64,000 bases of DNA from JACDAS01 sp046262415 (lineage in GTDB: Bacteria; Actinomycetota; Thermoleophilia; Gaiellales; Gaiellaceae): NCBI GenBank assembly GCA_046262415.1, contig JBHEMU010000146.1:62001-126000 (forward strand), in the 5' to 3' direction. Of the stretch, positions 25,751 to 33,732 are shown piece by piece (position 1 is the first letter of the stretch; each line of letters begins with the position of its first letter). Under the pieces are notes generated by a model that worked only from the letters and a program-made list of their open reading frames with translations, was not told the DNA's origin and ran no database searches. The position numbers were made by a program, and so were the translations under genes.

Positions 25751-27492
25751 AGCAGGTGCCAGAGCTGGAACATCAGGAGCGGCCATAGCCGCTCGCTCTC
25801 GTCGCGGTCGCCCTCGAGGTGGGGTCGCAGGAGCCTCGCCTCCAGTCCCGGACGGAAGATTCCCTGCCGCGCGAGGTGCTCGTCGGAGAGCAAGCGCTCG
25901 GCGAGCGGACGCAGCTCGCCGCGGAGCCAGCGCGCGAGCGGGAAGACGAACCCCCGCTTGGGCGCCTCCAGATGCGCGGGCGTCAGCAGGTCGGCGACCG
26001 CGTCTCGCAGGAGGCCCTTCGGCTCCTCCGCCGAGGTCCGGAGCTCCGGCGGAATGCGCGCGACCAGCTCGACCAGCTCGTGGTCGAGGTACGGCGTCCG
26101 CGCCTCCAGCGAGAACGCCATCGAGAAACGGTCGGTCATGTGCAGGAACTCGTCGGGCAGCTGCGTCGAGAGGTCGAGGTGGAGCACCGAGTCGCGCGCG
26201 CTGCGGCTGCCGGACTCGTCGAAGACGGACTGCAGGAGCGCCGCCGTGTCGGTCGCGTCGGTGGCGAGAAGCTCGCGCTTCTCGGCGTCCCGGAAGTAGT
26301 ACGAGGGCTCGAAGTGGTACCGCCTGACGTCGCCCCTGCGCAGACGCGCGAGGCGGCCGGTCTCGAAGGGGACGAAGCGCCGGTAGTTGCCGAACAGCTC
26401 GTCGCCCCCCGTGCCCGTCAGCCCGACCTTCACGTCCTCGGCCATGAAACGGAAGACGTACCAGGACGGCAGGCCGCCCCCGTAGGGCTCGTCGAGCGAC
26501 CACACCATCGCGAGCAGGTCGTCGAGCAGGTCGTCCGCCTCGGCGACGAGCTCGTGGTGACGCGTCCCGTAGCGCTCCGCCAGCGCGCGGGCGAGCGGGA
26601 GCTCGTCCAGGGACGCGTCCTCCGGCGAGGTGAAGCCGAGCGTGTAGGTGCGCAGGTCTGGCTGCCCCGCCTCGGCGAGGAGGGCGACGACCGCGCTCGA
26701 GTCCAGGCCGCCCGAGAGCGAGCAGGCGACGGGGACGTCGGCGAGCGTCCAGCGCACGACTGCCTCGCGCAGCGCCTCGCGCACGTGCTCCACCCATTCC
26801 GCGCGGGAGGCCTGCTCGGGCGAGAAGCTGAGCCGCCACCAGCGCTCGACGCGGAGGTCGCGGCGTCCGAGGTCGTAGGTGAAGCAGTGTCCGGGCGGCA
26901 GGCGCCGGATCCCCTCGAAGATCGAGCGTGGCCCGGGGACGAAGCGCAGGCTGAGGTAGTGGAAGAGGCTCTCGCGGTCGAGCCGCCGCTGGACGCCCGG
27001 GACGAGCAGCAGCGTCCGGAGCTCCGAGGCGAAGGCCAGCCCGCCGCCCGCGCGAGCGTAGAGAAGGGGCTTGATGCCGAGGCGGTCGCGAGCGCCGAAG
27101 AGCACGCCGCGCCGGCGGTCGTGGACAACGAAGGCGAACATGCCGTTCAGGCGCTCGAGGATCGCCGGCCCGCAGCGCTCGTAGCCGCGCAGGACGACCT
27201 CCGTGTCCGAATGGCCGGAGTCGAAGGCGACGCCGTCCAGCTCGAGTCGCCGGCGGAGCTCCGGCGCGTTGTAGATCTCTCCGTTGAAGACGATCGTCGC
27301 CGACTCGCCGTGCATCGGCTGCGCGCCTCCCGGGATGTCCAGGATCGCCAGGCGGCGGGCGACGAGCCCGACCTTGCCGTCCGCGTCGCGGTAGAGGCCG
27401 CCGCCGTCCGGCCCGCGGTGCCGGAGGGAGCCGCCCAGGCGTTCGAGCAGTGCGTCGTCGTGCGGCCCGGCGATGCCCGCGATCCCGCACAC
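25684..27492 (-). CDS. asnB: Asparagine synthase (glutamine-hydrolysing)
   Basis: The 602-residue protein starts with a GTG at 27492 and reads MCGIAGIAG, so Cys2 is the glutaminase nucleophile. The glutaminase domain continues with RHRGPDGGG and FNGEIYN. The synthetase domain has the PP-loop SLSGGLDSSAVVALL (about residues 255-269) and GTGGDELFGNYRR. In glycan loci such proteins often make amides of sugar acids or of attached amino acids rather than free asparagine, which would fit here. Copy 1 of the 97-bp repeat lies directly upstream, between this gene and the methyltransferase. Confidence 0.92.
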   Translation of the reverse strand: MCGIAGIAGPHDDALLERLGGSLRHRGPDGGGLYRDADGKVGLVARRLAILDIPGGAQPMHGESATIVFNGEIYNAPELRRRLELDGVAFDSGHSDTEVVLRGYERCGPAILERLNGMFAFVVHDRRRGVLFGARDRLGIKPLLYARAGGGLAFASELRTLLLVPGVQRRLDRESLFHYLSLRFVPGPRSIFEGIRRLPPGHCFTYDLGRRDLRVERWWRLSFSPEQASRAEWVEHVREALREAVVRWTLADVPVACSLSGGLDSSAVVALLAEAGQPDLRTYTLGFTSPEDASLDELPLARALAERYGTRHHELVAEADDLLDDLLAMVWSLDEPYGGGLPSWYVFRFMAEDVKVGLTGTGGDELFGNYRRFVPFETGRLARLRRGDVRRYHFEPSYYFRDAEKRELLATDATDTAALLQSVFDESGSRSARDSVLHLDLSTQLPDEFLHMTDRFSMAFSLEARTPYLDHELVELVARIPPELRTSAEEPKGLLRDAVADLLTPAHLEAPKRGFVFPLARWLRGELRPLAERLLSDEHLARQGIFRPGLEARLLRPHLEGDRDESERLWPLLMFQLWHLLYVEEALEAAPTFGWRELIARV

Positions 27493-27496
27493 GGCT

Positions 27497-27593
27497 AGGC
27501 GGCGCTCGCGACGCCGACCTCAGGAGCGCGGGCTTGCCCGTGCTCCGTCTGAGCCGACCGCACGAGCGCATCCGGGTAGAGACCCACGCTCCT
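27497..27593 (-). repeat. 97-bp three-hairpin repeat, copy 1
   Basis: Read on the minus strand, the unit starts within the TAG stop of the methyltransferase gene and ends next to the asnB start. It contains three possible hairpins: GAGCG with CGCTC around GGGT-ACCC; a nested stem of CTCAG/CTGAG, GAGC/GCTC and CGGGC-TT-GCCCG; and a GGCG...CGCC stem. It differs from copy 2 at three positions, two of them in the last stem. Confidence 0.8.
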
Positions 27594-28317
27594 AGCGCCC
27601 CACGAAGAGCAGGTGCGGCTGGGGCAGGGGCGCGCGGGGGCGGCGCAGGCGGGTGCGCAGCCGTGCGAGCGGGGTCAGGCCCCAGAACGTGCCCTCGGCG
27701 ATCACCGTCTCGAACCCGTGCTCGGCGAAGAGTGCGGCGATCGTGCCCGGCGTGAGCGATCGCTGGTGCTGCCAGCGGTGGAACGTCCCGCCGCAGTCGG
27801 GGCAGCGCACCTCGCTCGCGGCGAGGTCCTCGGCGTTCGGCGCCGTGACGACGACGTGGCCGCGGGGGGCGAGCAGCCGCCGCACCTCGGCCAGCGTGGC
27901 GGCGATCTGGTCGTCGAGGAGGTGCTCGACCACCTCGACCAGGAGGATCCGTTCGAACGAGCCGGAGGCGAGCCCGCTGGGCAGGCCGGGTGCGCGCTCG
28001 ATTCCCGCGAAGAGCGGCTCGTCGGCGAACCTCGCCTGAGTCTCGTCCGCCGAGGCGTCGTCGAGCTCGAGACCGCTCGCGGCGATCCCGCGCGCGAACA
28101 GGTGCGCGAGCAGGTCGCCGCGGCCGCAGCCGAAGTCGAGCACGCGGCGGCCGCGCAAGCCGATCCGGCGCTCGACCTCGTCCGCGATCGAGGCGCCGGA
28201 ATGGGCGCTGAAGTACTGCCCTCGGTAGGAGGGGTTCGACGCGTAGTAGCCCCAGATCCGAGCGACCTTCTCCGGCGTCCAGCCGACGTCGTGCGGGCGG
28301 TACTCGGGCTCACCCAC
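27592..28317 (-). CDS. SAM-dependent methyltransferase (class I)
   Basis: The 241 residues have motif I RRVLDFGCGRGDLLAHL, then SGLELDDASADE and FERILLVEVVEHLLDDQ. The second half has a possible zinc-binding or folding pair in RCPDCGGTFHRW (CPDC), then the usual TPGTIAALFAEHGFE. This class often methylates glycan chains. The GTG at 28317 is seven bases from the -10 box TAGTCT, so the message is probably leaderless. Its stop codon TAG (27592-27594) overlaps the end of repeat copy 1. Confidence 0.85.
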   Translation of the reverse strand: MGEPEYRPHDVGWTPEKVARIWGYYASNPSYRGQYFSAHSGASIADEVERRIGLRGRRVLDFGCGRGDLLAHLFARGIAASGLELDDASADETQARFADEPLFAGIERAPGLPSGLASGSFERILLVEVVEHLLDDQIAATLAEVRRLLAPRGHVVVTAPNAEDLAASEVRCPDCGGTFHRWQHQRSLTPGTIAALFAEHGFETVIAEGTFWGLTPLARLRTRLRRPRAPLPQPHLLFVGR

Positions 28318-28324
28318 CGGTCAG

Positions 28325-28334
28325 AGACTAGCCT
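28325..28334. promoter_or_regulatory. Overlapping divergent -10 boxes (TAGTCT / TAGCCT)
   Basis: TAGTCT on the minus strand (28325-28330) and TAGCCT on the plus strand (28329-28334) share the central TA. They lie seven and nine bases from the GTG starts at 28317 and 28344. Polymerase should not be able to use both at once. Confidence 0.55.
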
Positions 28335-28343
28335 TCGCGGCCG

Positions 28344-29084
28344 GTGCCGGACCCGGCCCTCTTCGAGATCCCGTACGACCCCGACTGGGGCTACGAGCGC
28401 ACGTTCTTCCTCGACACCGAGCACCGCTACACGAAGATGCACCGGCTGCTGCGCGAGGCGGTCGGCGACCTCTCGGGCACGCGGGTGCTCGACCTCGGCT
28501 GCTGCCGCGGTCTCCTGCTGGAGCGCTTCCGGCGCTATGAGGGGGTCGAGCTCGCGGGTCTCGAGATCGACCCGGAGGAGGCGAGGCAGGCCGAGCAGCG
28601 GGGGCTTCGGCCCGTGCGCCACCACATCAACCGGTTCGAGGGCGACCGGATGGTCGCGCGGCTTCCCTTCGCGGACGCGAGCGCCGACGTCGTGCTCGCC
28701 GGCGAGATCCTCGAGCACGTCGTCGACACCGAGGGCTTCCTGCGCGAGATCGGCCGCGTGCTCGCGGCCGGCGGCGCCGTCTCGCTGTCGACTCCGAACA
28801 TCCTCTGGTGGAAGCACCGGCTCTCGCTGCTCGCGGGGCGCTACCCCGACGCGCTCGAGTACCGGCTGCGCTACGGCGACGACTTCGGGCACGTGCGGCT
28901 GTTCGGCCCCGGGGAGCTGCGCGGGCTGCTCGAGGAGGTGGGCTTCAGGGACGTCCGGATCGTCGGCAAGCGCCTCGGTCCGACGGCGAGCCTGACCGGC
29001 CCGGGGGCGAGGCTGCTCGACCGTGCCGCCGACCGCCTGCCGGGTCTCAGCGACAACCTGATCGCGGTTGCCCTCCGGGCCTGA
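28344..29084 (+). CDS. SAM-dependent methyltransferase (class I)
   Basis: The 246-residue protein has motif I TRVLDLGCCRGLLLERF, an acidic strand-2 end in LAGLEIDPEEA, and motif IV ADVVLAGEILEHVVDTEGF. VSLSTPNILWWKHRL is typical of methyltransferases in O-antigen and capsule loci. The start is a GTG at 28344 after a TAGCCT box. It is divergent from a second methyltransferase gene, so two methylation steps may be tuned against each other through the shared promoter. The substrate is not known. Confidence 0.85.
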   Translation: MPDPALFEIPYDPDWGYERTFFLDTEHRYTKMHRLLREAVGDLSGTRVLDLGCCRGLLLERFRRYEGVELAGLEIDPEEARQAEQRGLRPVRHHINRFEGDRMVARLPFADASADVVLAGEILEHVVDTEGFLREIGRVLAAGGAVSLSTPNILWWKHRLSLLAGRYPDALEYRLRYGDDFGHVRLFGPGELRGLLEEVGFRDVRIVGKRLGPTASLTGPGARLLDRAADRLPGLSDNLIAVALRA

Positions 29085-29282
29085 ACGGAGCGCTCGGTAG
29101 GCCTGCTCGTCGCCGCGACGGTTCCCGCTTGACACGCCGGCGCGGGAGTGTCAGAGTACGCATCGTCAAGTCCCTGCAGGCCCTCGGGTCCGCGGGGATT
29201 TGGCATTTCAGGGGCCGTTTGGGCACGTCCGCCGGGGACGTGTCCCGGGGCCAGGCCCCCGGACTTGTCTCGAACGGGCACT
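29085..29282. other. Non-coding stretch with a palindromic element
   Basis: Between the methyltransferase stop and the tandem repeats there is no convincing gene. At 29223-29243 CACGTCC and GGACGTG can pair. At about 29243-29263 CCCGGGGCC and GGCCCCCGG can pair. The part 29236-29275 matches 31 of 40 positions of 31035-31074, which lies inside the glycosyltransferase gene at 30512-31606. Confidence 0.6.
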
Positions 29283-29379
29283 AGGCGTCGCTTGCGACGC
29301 CGACCTCAGGAGCGCGGGCTTGCCCGTGCTCCGTCTGAGCCGACCGCACGAGCGCATCCGGGTAGAGACCCACGCTCCC
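29283..29379 (-). repeat. 97-bp three-hairpin repeat, copy 2 (tandem pair)
   Basis: This copy has the first stem intact (GGCGTCGC-TT-GCGACGCC), the nested CTCAG/GAGC/CGGGC stem, and GAGCG with CGCTC around GGGT-AGAG-ACCC. It is followed without a gap by copy 3. Confidence 0.85.
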
Positions 29380-29476
29380 AGGCGTCGCTTGCGACGCCGA
29401 CCTCAGGAGCGCGGGCTTGCCCGTGCTCCGTCTGAGCCGACCGCACGAGCGCACCCGGGTAGAGACCCACACTCCT
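29380..29476 (-). repeat. 97-bp three-hairpin repeat, copy 3 (tandem pair)
   Basis: This copy differs from copy 2 at three positions, all in the last 25 bases of the plus-strand unit. As with copy 1, its end overlaps the TAG stop codon of the minus-strand gene beside it, here the glycosyltransferase at 29475. Confidence 0.85.
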
Positions 29477-30515
29477 ACGCCGGTGGGCCGTACAGCGCCA
29501 GCGTCTCCTCGACCATGCGCTCCTCCGAGAACCGCTCGCGCACGCGGCGTCTCGCCTCGGCCGCGAGCCGCCGTCCCTCCTCGGGACGCTCGAGCAAGCG
29601 CAGGATCGCGGCTGCGAGCGCCTCCGCGTCGCGCGGTGGGACGAGGATGCCCGTCTCGCCGTCGACGACCGTCTCCCGGATCCCACCGACAGGGGTCGCC
29701 ACGACCGGCACGCCGGCGGCCTGCGCCTCGATCACGGCCACGCAGAGCCCCTCGAAGAGCGACGGGAAGGCGAAGACGTCGAACGAGGCGAGCAGGTCCG
29801 GCACGTCGTCGCGGGCTCCGGCGAAGAGGACGCGGTCCCCGAGTCCGAGGCTCCGCGCCTGCGTCTCGAGCGCCGGCCGGAGCTCACCCTCGCCGACCAG
29901 CACGAAGCGGACGTCCGGACGGCGCCCAACCACGCGGGCGGCCGCCTCCAGCAGGTACCGCTGCCCCTTCTGCTCGGCCAGGCGCGCCACGTTGCCGACG
30001 AGCGGCCCCGCCTTCTCCAGAGTGGGCTCCGCCGCTCCGAACCGCTCGAGGTCGATTCCGAGGGGGACGACGAAGCTCCTCGGCCGGCCGTCTCCGCGCC
30101 GGTCCGCCTCCGACGTGTAGATCACCTCGGGCCTGGTCGCCCAGCCGAGCCGCCACCAGAGGCGCCCCGCGAGGTTGTCGCGGCGCGGCAGCTCCGGCGT
30201 GTGGTGGGTCACGACGACCCGCGGGGTCCGCGCGAGGCGCGCGGCGACCTGCGCGGCCGGCCACACGTCCGTCACGTGGGCGAGCCGCGGCCGGGCACCC
30301 CGCAGGAGGTCACGAAGCCAGAGGCACTGGCGGAGCGCCGACCGGTCCGGCGGGAACGTCTCGGTCGGCACCCGCAGCCGCGAGAACCGCTCGAGAACCG
30401 GCGCGTCCGGGTAGACGAGCATGACCTCCTCCCGCTCGCGCAGGGCGCGCACGATCGACTCGACGTAGCGCTCGACCATTCCCCAGGCCGGCGCCCCGTG
30501 GAGGAATGCGATCAC
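29475..30515 (-). CDS. Glycosyltransferase family 4
   Basis: This 346-residue enzyme starts with a GTG at 30515 that shares GTGA with the stop of the gene upstream; the longer open frame is a shadow of that gene. It begins VIAFLHGAPAWGMVERYV. The C-terminal half has LVGNVARLAEQKGQRYLLEA and the donor-site region VFAFPSLFEGLCVAVIEAQA, a clear EX7E motif of retaining GT4 enzymes. It is the last of four glycosyltransferase genes transcribed leftward from 33694, each overlapping the next. Its stop codon runs into the tandem 97-bp repeats. Confidence 0.88.
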   Translation of the reverse strand: MIAFLHGAPAWGMVERYVESIVRALREREEVMLVYPDAPVLERFSRLRVPTETFPPDRSALRQCLWLRDLLRGARPRLAHVTDVWPAAQVAARLARTPRVVVTHHTPELPRRDNLAGRLWWRLGWATRPEVIYTSEADRRGDGRPRSFVVPLGIDLERFGAAEPTLEKAGPLVGNVARLAEQKGQRYLLEAAARVVGRRPDVRFVLVGEGELRPALETQARSLGLGDRVLFAGARDDVPDLLASFDVFAFPSLFEGLCVAVIEAQAAGVPVVATPVGGIRETVVDGETGILVPPRDAEALAAAILRLLERPEEGRRLAAEARRRVRERFSEERMVEETLALYGPPA

Positions 30516-31606
30516 GACGAGGTGACCTCGGCGAGGATCGCGGCGAACTCGCGCGCCGTGCGCTCCCACGTGAACTCCCGCGCGCGCGCGCGGCCGCGAC
30601 GCCGCAGCTCGTCGGCGAGCCCGGGCTCCTCGAGCACGCGGAGGAGGGCCGCCGCGAGCTCTGTCTCCGAGCGCGGATCGCACAGCAACCCGGCATCGCC
30701 GACGACCTCGGGGACCGACGAGGCCCTCGAGGCGACGACGGGCGCGCCGCAGGCCATGGCCTCGAGCGGCTGGTAGCCGAAGCCCTCGTAGAGGGTGGCG
30801 TCGGCGTAGGCGGCCGCGCCGGAGTAGAGCCGGACGAGGTCCTCGTCCGCGACGTAGCCCGCGACCTCGATGCCCTCGCCCTCCAGGCGCCGCGTCCCCA
30901 CGTTGCCGCCCACGATCAGCCGGACGGGCTCGCGCGCGGCCGCACGGACGGCGTGGAACGCCCGCACGACCGTTTCGGTGTTGTCACGCGGATCGGCGGA
31001 GGCGAGGTGGAACACGTACCGACCTGGCCGTTCAGGACGTGGCTCCGGGCCTGGCCCCGGGACCTGTCCGAAACCGGCGTCGAGGCCCGGGTAGACGACG
31101 CGCACGCTGCCGCGCAGCTCCGGTAGCGCCGCCTCGAGCTCACTCGCCGTCGCCTGGGAGCCGGCGACCACCCGCGCGGCTCGCCGGAGGCTCGGCCGCC
31201 AGAGGGCGGCGGTGAGGAGGTCGCTGCCGCGCTGGTACGCGCCGGCGCCCGAGCGGCGGTTCTCCGCGATCCGGTGCGTCGGCAGCTCGAACAGCCAGAC
31301 GACGAAGCGGGTTCCCCCCCAGGCCGCCAGCCGGTCGGTGAGCGTGACGACCGCGTCGAGCCGGAGCCGGCGCGCCGCACGCGGCATCCCCCACAGCTCC
31401 CAGGCGAGGAAGTGCCGCTCCCGGATCCGTTCGACCCGGACGCCGCTTCCGCGGAGCAGCGCCGCACCGTCCTCGCTCCGCGCGAAGGCCGTCAGCTCGT
31501 GCCCGTCCCCGAGCGCGGCCAGGCTCTCGACGAGACGGCGCTGCGAGCGGGCGTGACCCTTGCCCGCCGGCGCGACCTGGATCGCGTCAATCCCGATTCG
31601 TGCCAC
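30512..31606 (-). CDS. Glycosyltransferase family 4 with an in-frame palindromic element
   Basis: The 364-residue GT-B protein starts with a GTG at 31606, 20 bp inside the end of the gene before it. The N-terminus is ARIGIDAIQVAPAGKGHARS, and the C-terminal half has VFHLASADPRDNTETVVRA and ADATLYEGFGYQPLEAMA, the EX7E donor site, as in mannosyl- and WbaZ-like transferases. Between the two domains, residues about 178-191 (FGQVPGPGPEPRP) are coded by a palindromic DNA element that also occurs at 29236-29275. It sits in the domain linker, where an insertion is likely to be tolerated. Confidence 0.85.
   Translation of the reverse strand: MARIGIDAIQVAPAGKGHARSQRRLVESLAALGDGHELTAFARSEDGAALLRGSGVRVERIRERHFLAWELWGMPRAARRLRLDAVVTLTDRLAAWGGTRFVVWLFELPTHRIAENRRSGAGAYQRGSDLLTAALWRPSLRRAARVVAGSQATASELEAALPELRGSVRVVYPGLDAGFGQVPGPGPEPRPERPGRYVFHLASADPRDNTETVVRAFHAVRAAAREPVRLIVGGNVGTRRLEGEGIEVAGYVADEDLVRLYSGAAAYADATLYEGFGYQPLEAMACGAPVVASRASSVPEVVGDAGLLCDPRSETELAAALLRVLEEPGLADELRRRGRARAREFTWERTAREFAAILAEVTSS
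31035..31074 (+). repeat. Palindromic element inside a coding sequence
   Basis: This 40-bp stretch, with a CCGGGCCTGGCCCCGG core, matches 29236-29275 at 31 of 40 positions in the same orientation. It keeps the reading frame of the glycosyltransferase gene on the minus strand and adds a proline- and glycine-rich linker. Confidence 0.6.
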
Positions 31607-32516
31607 GGCGGCGGGCTCGGAGCCGGCGGACGGCCGGCTCGGGAAGCAGGCTCTTCAGCGCCAGCGAGACGGAGCGGCGGGAGGCGTTCCGCGGGTAGAG
31701 GGCGAGCGCGCCCCAGAGCGCCCGGCGGGCGGCGGGGAGGTCGAGCTCGTCGTAGAGGTAGTCGCCGGCCGCGATGTAGGCGCTCGACCGGCCCTGCCGG
31801 GCGTGGGGGCGCAGCTCCGGCGGCAGCGCCTCGCCGGCCAGGAACTCGTCCGCGAAGCGGAGGTAGTCCGCCGCCTTGCGGGCGCCGCTCCCCATCGTCT
31901 TGGAGGCCGCGTGCTCCCGGTAGGTCGAGAGCGGCTGCGCCAGCCGCCGCACGGGCCCGAGGGCGCTCAGCCGGAGGTAGAACTCGAAGTCGAAGAAGTA
32001 GTAGCCGAGCTCGTTCAGCGGCCCGGCGGCCTCCCAGGCGCTCCGCCGCCACAGCGAGCTCGGCTGCACGACGTGGTTGTCCGCTCGGCGCACCATGCGC
32101 GGCGGATCCCACGTGCGCGAGGGGAGGTATCCCGTCTCGCGGGAGTCCGCGTCGGTGTAGACGGCGTCCCCGTAGACCATGACGAGATCCGGATCGCCCT
32201 CGAGCGCCTCGACCATGGTGGTGACGGCGCCCGGGAGGAGCGTGTCGTCGGAGTTGACGAAGCCCATGTACTCGCCGCTCGTTCGGGCGAAGCCGCGGTT
32301 GATCGCCGCCACCTGCCCCGCGTTCTCCTGGCGCGTCCACCAGGCGAGGCGGTGCTCGTAGCGGCGGATGATCTCGATGCTGCCGTCCCTCGAGCCGTCG
32401 TCGACGACGACGTACTCGATCGCCGCGTAGTCCTGGTCGAGCACCGAGCGGATCGTCTCCTCCAGGAACGCCTCTTGGTCGAACGACGGCGTCACGATCG
32501 AGACGGTCGGCGTCAC
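31587..32516 (-). CDS. Glycosyltransferase family 2
   Basis: The 309-residue protein begins TPTVSIVTPSFDQEAFLEET from the GTG at 32516, which overlaps the stop of the GT4 gene by GTGA. The nucleotide-binding YVVVDDGSRDGS and the metal-binding FVNSDDTLLPGA are typical of inverting GT2 enzymes of the A fold, and FDFEFYLRLSALGP marks the acceptor side. The last 60 residues form a charged helical tail. The open frame reaches further upstream only as a shadow. It would add one sugar in the operon's repeat unit. Confidence 0.88.
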   Translation of the reverse strand: MTPTVSIVTPSFDQEAFLEETIRSVLDQDYAAIEYVVVDDGSRDGSIEIIRRYEHRLAWWTRQENAGQVAAINRGFARTSGEYMGFVNSDDTLLPGAVTTMVEALEGDPDLVMVYGDAVYTDADSRETGYLPSRTWDPPRMVRRADNHVVQPSSLWRRSAWEAAGPLNELGYYFFDFEFYLRLSALGPVRRLAQPLSTYREHAASKTMGSGARKAADYLRFADEFLAGEALPPELRPHARQGRSSAYIAAGDYLYDELDLPAARRALWGALALYPRNASRRSVSLALKSLLPEPAVRRLRARRRGTNRD

Positions 32517-33694
32517 GCCGCGACCAGCTCCTCGTAGAGCTCGGCGAAGCGACGCGCCTCGAGCTCGGCCGCGAACTCGCTCTCCGCGACCTCGCGGGCC
32601 CGCGCGGAGAGCCGCGAGCGCAGCTCCCCGTCGGAGAGCAGCGCCCTGATCCCTTCCGCGAGGCCGGCCGCGTCGCCCGCGGGCGCGAGGTAGCCGGTCT
32701 CGAGGTGCCGCACGGCGTCCGGGACGCCGCCGACGTCGAAGGAGACGACCGGCGTGGCGCAGGCGAGGCTCTCGATCGCCGCGTTCGGCAGGTTGTCCGC
32801 GAGCGTCGGCAGCACGAACACCTCCGCCGCGGCGTAGTGGAGCGCCAGCTCGGGATCGGCCGCCCCGGCGAGTGAGACCACCTGCAGCTCCGCGTCGGCG
32901 AGCCGCGCGACCGCCTCTCTGAAGATCGCCGCTCCCTTGCGCCGGTCGGCGAGGTCGGGAGCCGAGAACAGGACGAGCGGCCGCTCCGGATCGAGCCCCA
33001 GCCGGCGCCGCGCGTCCCGCCGGTCGAGCGGGCGGAAGGCGTCCAGGTCGACCCCGTTCGGAATCCGTCGCCGCGGGAAGCGCCCGAGGAGCGGGCTCTC
33101 GCCGGCGAGCCGCTCGAGCCAGCGGGACGGCGCGACGACGGTCAGCCGCGAGCGCCGGTAGACGGCCCGCTTGACGCGGAAGAGCATCGCGGTCGTGTCG
33201 CGTGGAAGGCCGGGGTACTCCTGAAGGTACGGGCAGGAGCCGCAGCCGTGGCGCCAGCGCTCGCAGTCGTAGGAGTAGGCAACGTGCCCGGTGAACGGCC
33301 ACATGTCGGAGAGCCGCCAGACGACCGGACGCCGCCGGCTCAGCAGCGGCAGCGCAGTGTGGCTGAAGTAGCTCCCGTGGGTGTTGTAGAGCTGGACGAC
33401 GCCGGCGCCGCGAAACCAGGGGTCCCGAGCGACGCCGAAGGACGATGGGTAGAGCACGTACTGGAGGCCCAGGGGATCGGCGACCGCCCCGCAGACCCGG
33501 TCGGCGGCCCGCCAGAGCGGCCCGCGCTTGATCGACCGGACGTCGAGGTCGCCCGTCTGCGGCCGTCCGACGAGCATCCGCGAGCCGTGCCCGAGGCGGC
33601 GGAGGGTCGAATGGAGGCGGAAGGCCGAGCGGGCCGAGCCGCCGCCCGCGTCGGAATCGCTGATGTGCAGGACGTTCAGGGTGGTAACTAGCAT
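32513..33694 (-). CDS. Glycosyltransferase family 4 with a cysteine-rich motif
   Basis: The 393-residue protein reads LNVLHISDSDAGGGSARSAF near the N-terminus, as in transferases of colanic-acid and O-antigen loci. Around residues 135-155 is YDCERWRHGCGSCPYL, a CxnCGxC cluster kept in this subfamily that may bind a metal or form disulfides. The donor site is VFVLPTLADNLPNAAIESLA. The ATG at 33694 is the only usual start. It is the first gene of the leftward glycosyltransferase operon and is divergent from the tandem glycosyltransferase gene. Confidence 0.85.
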   Translation of the reverse strand: MLVTTLNVLHISDSDAGGGSARSAFRLHSTLRRLGHGSRMLVGRPQTGDLDVRSIKRGPLWRAADRVCGAVADPLGLQYVLYPSSFGVARDPWFRGAGVVQLYNTHGSYFSHTALPLLSRRRPVVWRLSDMWPFTGHVAYSYDCERWRHGCGSCPYLQEYPGLPRDTTAMLFRVKRAVYRRSRLTVVAPSRWLERLAGESPLLGRFPRRRIPNGVDLDAFRPLDRRDARRRLGLDPERPLVLFSAPDLADRRKGAAIFREAVARLADAELQVVSLAGAADPELALHYAAAEVFVLPTLADNLPNAAIESLACATPVVSFDVGGVPDAVRHLETGYLAPAGDAAGLAEGIRALLSDGELRSRLSARAREVAESEFAAELEARRFAELYEELVAA

Positions 33695-33699
33695 AGGCT
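33694..33699 (+). promoter_or_regulatory. -10 box TAGGCT for the tandem glycosyltransferase gene
   Basis: TAGGCT lies 33 bases before the ATG at 33733, giving a leader of roughly 26 bases. It is in the 38-bp gap between divergent genes. Confidence 0.35.
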
Positions 33700-33732
33700 C
33701 GGGCGTGCGGCCCGCCCGGCGCCCACCTCACC

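Noticed and set aside
29281..29476. The tandem 97-bp units as a CRISPR array or as short coding frames
   Set aside because: Only two units are in tandem and there is no spacer between them, and no cas genes are near. The open frames across them are repeats of the same hairpins, without ribosome sites or protein-like composition.
31587..31606. The 20-bp overlap of two glycosyltransferase genes as an error
   Set aside because: Both frames are protein-like at their ends, and overlaps of 4-53 bp are common throughout this operon-rich locus.
33690..33695. TATGCT as a leaderless -10 box for the minus-strand glycosyltransferase
   Set aside because: The only usual start codon (ATG 33694) lies inside the box, so a message started there would lack it. 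The promoter is probably elsewhere, or the start is unusual.
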